The notes under the pieces: model-generated
What the model was told of the DNA's origin: nothing
The model's input: the letters and a program-made list of their open reading frames with translations, nothing else
The model's database searches: none
Position numbers and translations under genes: made by a program
Part shown: positions 61,501 to 64,000 of the stretch, piece by piece
Position numbering within the stretch: position 1 is the stretch's first letter
Layout of the letters: each line of letters starts with the position of its first letter
Assembly: GCA_021234535.1 (NCBI GenBank)
Contig: CM037843.1
Location: 10,228,979-10,292,978, forward strand
Source of the DNA: Stichopus chloronotus
Lineage: Eukaryota; Echinodermata; Holothuroidea; Aspidochirotida; Stichopodidae
Direction of reading: 5' to 3'
DNA: 64,000 nucleotides

Positions 61501-63329
61501 AAATTCTCAACTGGTTCTAAGTTACAGTACTCTTAGATTGACAGCAAATTCAAAAGATGCAGAGCAGCTCGTATTACACATCGTGCACAGGGATCCCTTG
61601 TTTTAATTACACATGTGGAGTAATTTAAGACAGGCTGAGGGAGGGACTAGAGGTAGGTGGTTGGGAGAATTGAAACTGTCTGGGATGATGAGTTTTTGTC
61701 CTTAATTTACCGTAAGATCAGCTAAAAAAATATGGGTTTCTTTTATGCATCTTTTCACTAGTAATGCCATTACGTGAATAGAACAATTGACCCTTTCTTG
61801 TTTACACTTAATTGGTCTCTGATATGGAAAAAAGTCAATTATTAAGTTTCTTTCAATTTAAGGCTAAGGGGAATGTCCACCATACTGTACATCCCTCTCA
61901 ATGGCGCCCCTCCTCCGCCTCCCTCCCTCCCACTCCTTCAAGTGTCCCCAGTTCACGTGTAATATCTTAAAGGCTTAGATACGCCATAGCTTTATCATTC
62001 CAACTTCGAATTCCAGGCGTGAGAACTCGTTGGCATGATACACCAGGCGTGATAATACTGTTCTTTCGTAATCCGTCCTTTCTGAGCTTGTTGTCTCCCT
62101 TGTACAGAAGATAGAAGGAAACCTTTTTCCAATTACGTGTCAAATTGAGGCATAAAAATAACGATGGCGCTCTTTATTTTTACATTTTCTGCCCTTATAT
62201 CGTCCTTGTTAAACTCATTATTTTACTCTTTATAGAATCGTTATTTTGCTGTTTGTGTTGTTACGATGCACCTCACAATACGGCGTCTTTTCGCAATTTC
62301 AGCTGCACATGTGCACATTGTCAAAATCGGGACGTAAACACATTGTGGTAAGTATACAACACGTGGCCAAAAAAAAAAAAATGAGTTTAATTTGGAAATT
62401 ATTATTATTACCATTATTTCTTTTTTGCAGAACTGCAAATTACCTGCTGTTCAATGTCTTGGACAGCATTTAAAGGGCCTATTTCGTCTAACGAAACATG
62501 TTATAATCTGTCAAAAAGTGTATTTTCATGCAATGTATGGTGACTGAATGTATCTTGCAACTTTAAAAGATACTAAATAAATGGGACAAAGAAAAATGAA
62601 AAACTTAAAAATAAACGAATAAAAAAAACCTCTCCAGGTATCTAAGAACCTCTAGCATGGAAAATGTCATTGGAATGATATATTTTGTGTTTAATAACAG
62701 AGCGCCATCTATTTTAATCGCTGTTACAAATGTACATTCAGATGAACAGTTGCAAACTTAGAAGTTGGTTGTTGTAGTAAGGAAGCCAAAAAGTGCGGTG
62801 GGTTGAAGGAAACGATAAGATTTAAAACCGTGGTAATGTCCATCCCACCTTTAAAAAACTCGTGAATGGAGGAACCAGAATAAGTTAGGGGGTACGCCAA
62901 GAGAGGAAGATTACATCGTCAACATTTGGGGAGATCCTCAAAATAAATCGACCTTTACCAAACGATAGGAAATAAAATCAATATATTAGATGACGCTGTG
63001 TAACTTTGGTTTGTCTCCCACCAATGTTAAAATGGTACGGAGAATCGTTGATTGAGGGTCCTCCCCTGTAGACCTTGGTTTTACTTGTTCATGTTTGGTC
63101 ACGTTCAACGTGCTTTACTTTTTGCTAGCGACACCTTGTAGGATGTCTCAATGACCGCAATTTATACGCAAAGTAATTTAGGTCAGTATTTCGATCGAAA
63201 TTGTAAAAAGCAGCAAGATGATATGTGGAGAACGTTTGTGATACTATTCTTTCTAAAGTTCTCTAAAGACAGTCGTGGAGAGAATCTACTGCCAGCGTTG
63301 CTGGAGGGAACATTGTTTTACTGCTTATT
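58517..63329. other. intergenic region, no gene supported
   Basis: AT-rich with pyrimidine-rich tracts (for example 60720-60780) and a C/T-rich stretch at 61905-61940. Short ORFs only; no gene or repeat family supported. Confidence 0.5.
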
Positions 63330-63643
63330 TCACAATCACATCTGATGTCTTATATTATGCGATAAAAAATATCGTGCAGGAATATTTTTGCTTCCACACT
63401 ACAGGCGACTTTTTTCATTTCTCGGAGATTTTATCCATTGTCCTGTTAATCCTGCGAGTTTACCGAGGACAGCGATAAGTCGCAGAAAAATGTCGCCGCT
63501 ATAAGCCATGAAAGTTGAATTTTTCCGACTTCATTTTATCGCGTTGCGTTCTACCGCGTATCGCACCGTATCGGTTTGAAAAGGTCTTAGTAATAACATC
63601 ATTTCAACTTTTTATCCAAAGGTATCGCGTCTGGTGTGAAAGG
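63330..63643. mobile_element. MITE-like element, family H, copy 2
   Basis: It ends TATCGCGTCTGGTGTGAAAGG, whose complement CCTTTCACACCAGACGCGAT matches the left end of copy 1 (11513). The interior GCGATAAAAA, ATATTTTTGCTTC, CACACTACAGGCGA, GTCCTGTTAAT and AAAAATGTCGCCG follows copy 1. The left terminus is degraded, so the start is approximate. Confidence 0.65.
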
Positions 63644-63649
63644 ATGTAA

Positions 63650-63850
63650 TGTTAAGGTAATGGCCTACTTCCCTTTTTGGATGTCCGTAGTATCCAAAGG
63701 GAGTTGCCACTTTGATCAACTGTTCCCTGGTATAGCACGTAGTGTGTGTCCAGGTGGCCGCTTCTTGTGTCTACTAACCAGGGAGATGCCACTTGCTCCA
63801 AGCAGCTCCCTGCTCCAATATCACTGCCACCCATACTTTAACGCGGGTTA
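63650..63850. repeat. degenerate internally repeated segment
   Basis: On the minus strand the words CAAGTGGCATCTCCCTGG, AAGCGGCCACCTGGACAC and CAAAGTGGCAACTCCCTT recur with related flanks (TAGTAGACAC, ACACTACG, ACTACGGAC). Both strands stay open for some 60-118 codons, but no domain is recognised. It could be part of a repeat whose rest lies beyond the window. Confidence 0.4.
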
Positions 63851-64000
63851 CCGCTCTGCATATATTAATTACATGGTTCGTAGATGTGAACCAAACCTTT
63901 GTTCTAATGATGCGAATTGTATAATTAGCAATTACAGGGTCGTTGAGCACTTCCATCTCCAGCTGACTTTTGCTCCTTCAGATACATTGTAGCACTACAT

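Overview
The window looks like nuclear DNA from an animal. It is AT-rich, with long gene-poor stretches, introns with GT/AG borders, microsatellites, G/C homopolymer runs and many short non-coding repeats. There is no operon structure, no long prokaryote-style ORF and no phage or plasmid module. The protein resembles deuterostome MKP-5. A marine invertebrate deuterostome (echinoderm or hemichordate type) is my best guess, but that is inference only.

One protein-coding gene can be supported. It is a three-coding-exon gene on the minus strand (CDS 22634 down to 17637) for a dual-specificity MAP-kinase phosphatase of the DUSP10/MKP-5 type. It is intact: an N-terminal Ser/Asn-rich region, a rhodanese-like domain with a basic MAPK-docking motif, and a phosphatase domain with HCxxGxxR active site. 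Both introns interrupt a codon after its first base and splice cleanly, giving a predicted 497-residue protein. Everything else (about 17.6 kb downstream and 41 kb upstream) has no gene I can support. All other ORFs are short, have no recognisable domain, and many lie inside repeats.

The non-coding sequence is dominated by short repeats. These are: four TTAA-flanked inverted-repeat elements of three families (30.2-31.2, 42.9-43.3 and 57.1-57.4 kb); a 185-bp foldback with about 43-bp arms (9.0 kb); a MITE family with CCTTTCA-type ends (11.5 and 63.4 kb); a dense array of quasi-palindromic AGGTTTATC units (4.3-4.7 kb); a GTCCC-motif inverted pair (36.3-36.8 kb); four dispersed families that each recur two to five times; a 35-bp perfect palindrome inside a CA repeat (54.5 kb) with a partial copy at 48.1 kb; and a long TA/TATAAC satellite (58.1-58.5 kb).

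Layout: 1-17.6 kb is intergenic, with the palindrome array, foldback and MITEs. 17.6-22.6 kb is the DUSP10-like gene. 22.6-24.0 kb is its 5' flank, with a CRE-like site and a diverged 300-bp direct duplication. 24-64 kb is intergenic and repeat-rich. No tRNA, rRNA or CRISPR array was recognised. I found no new multi-gene system; the least explained items are the palindrome array and the TTAA element cluster.
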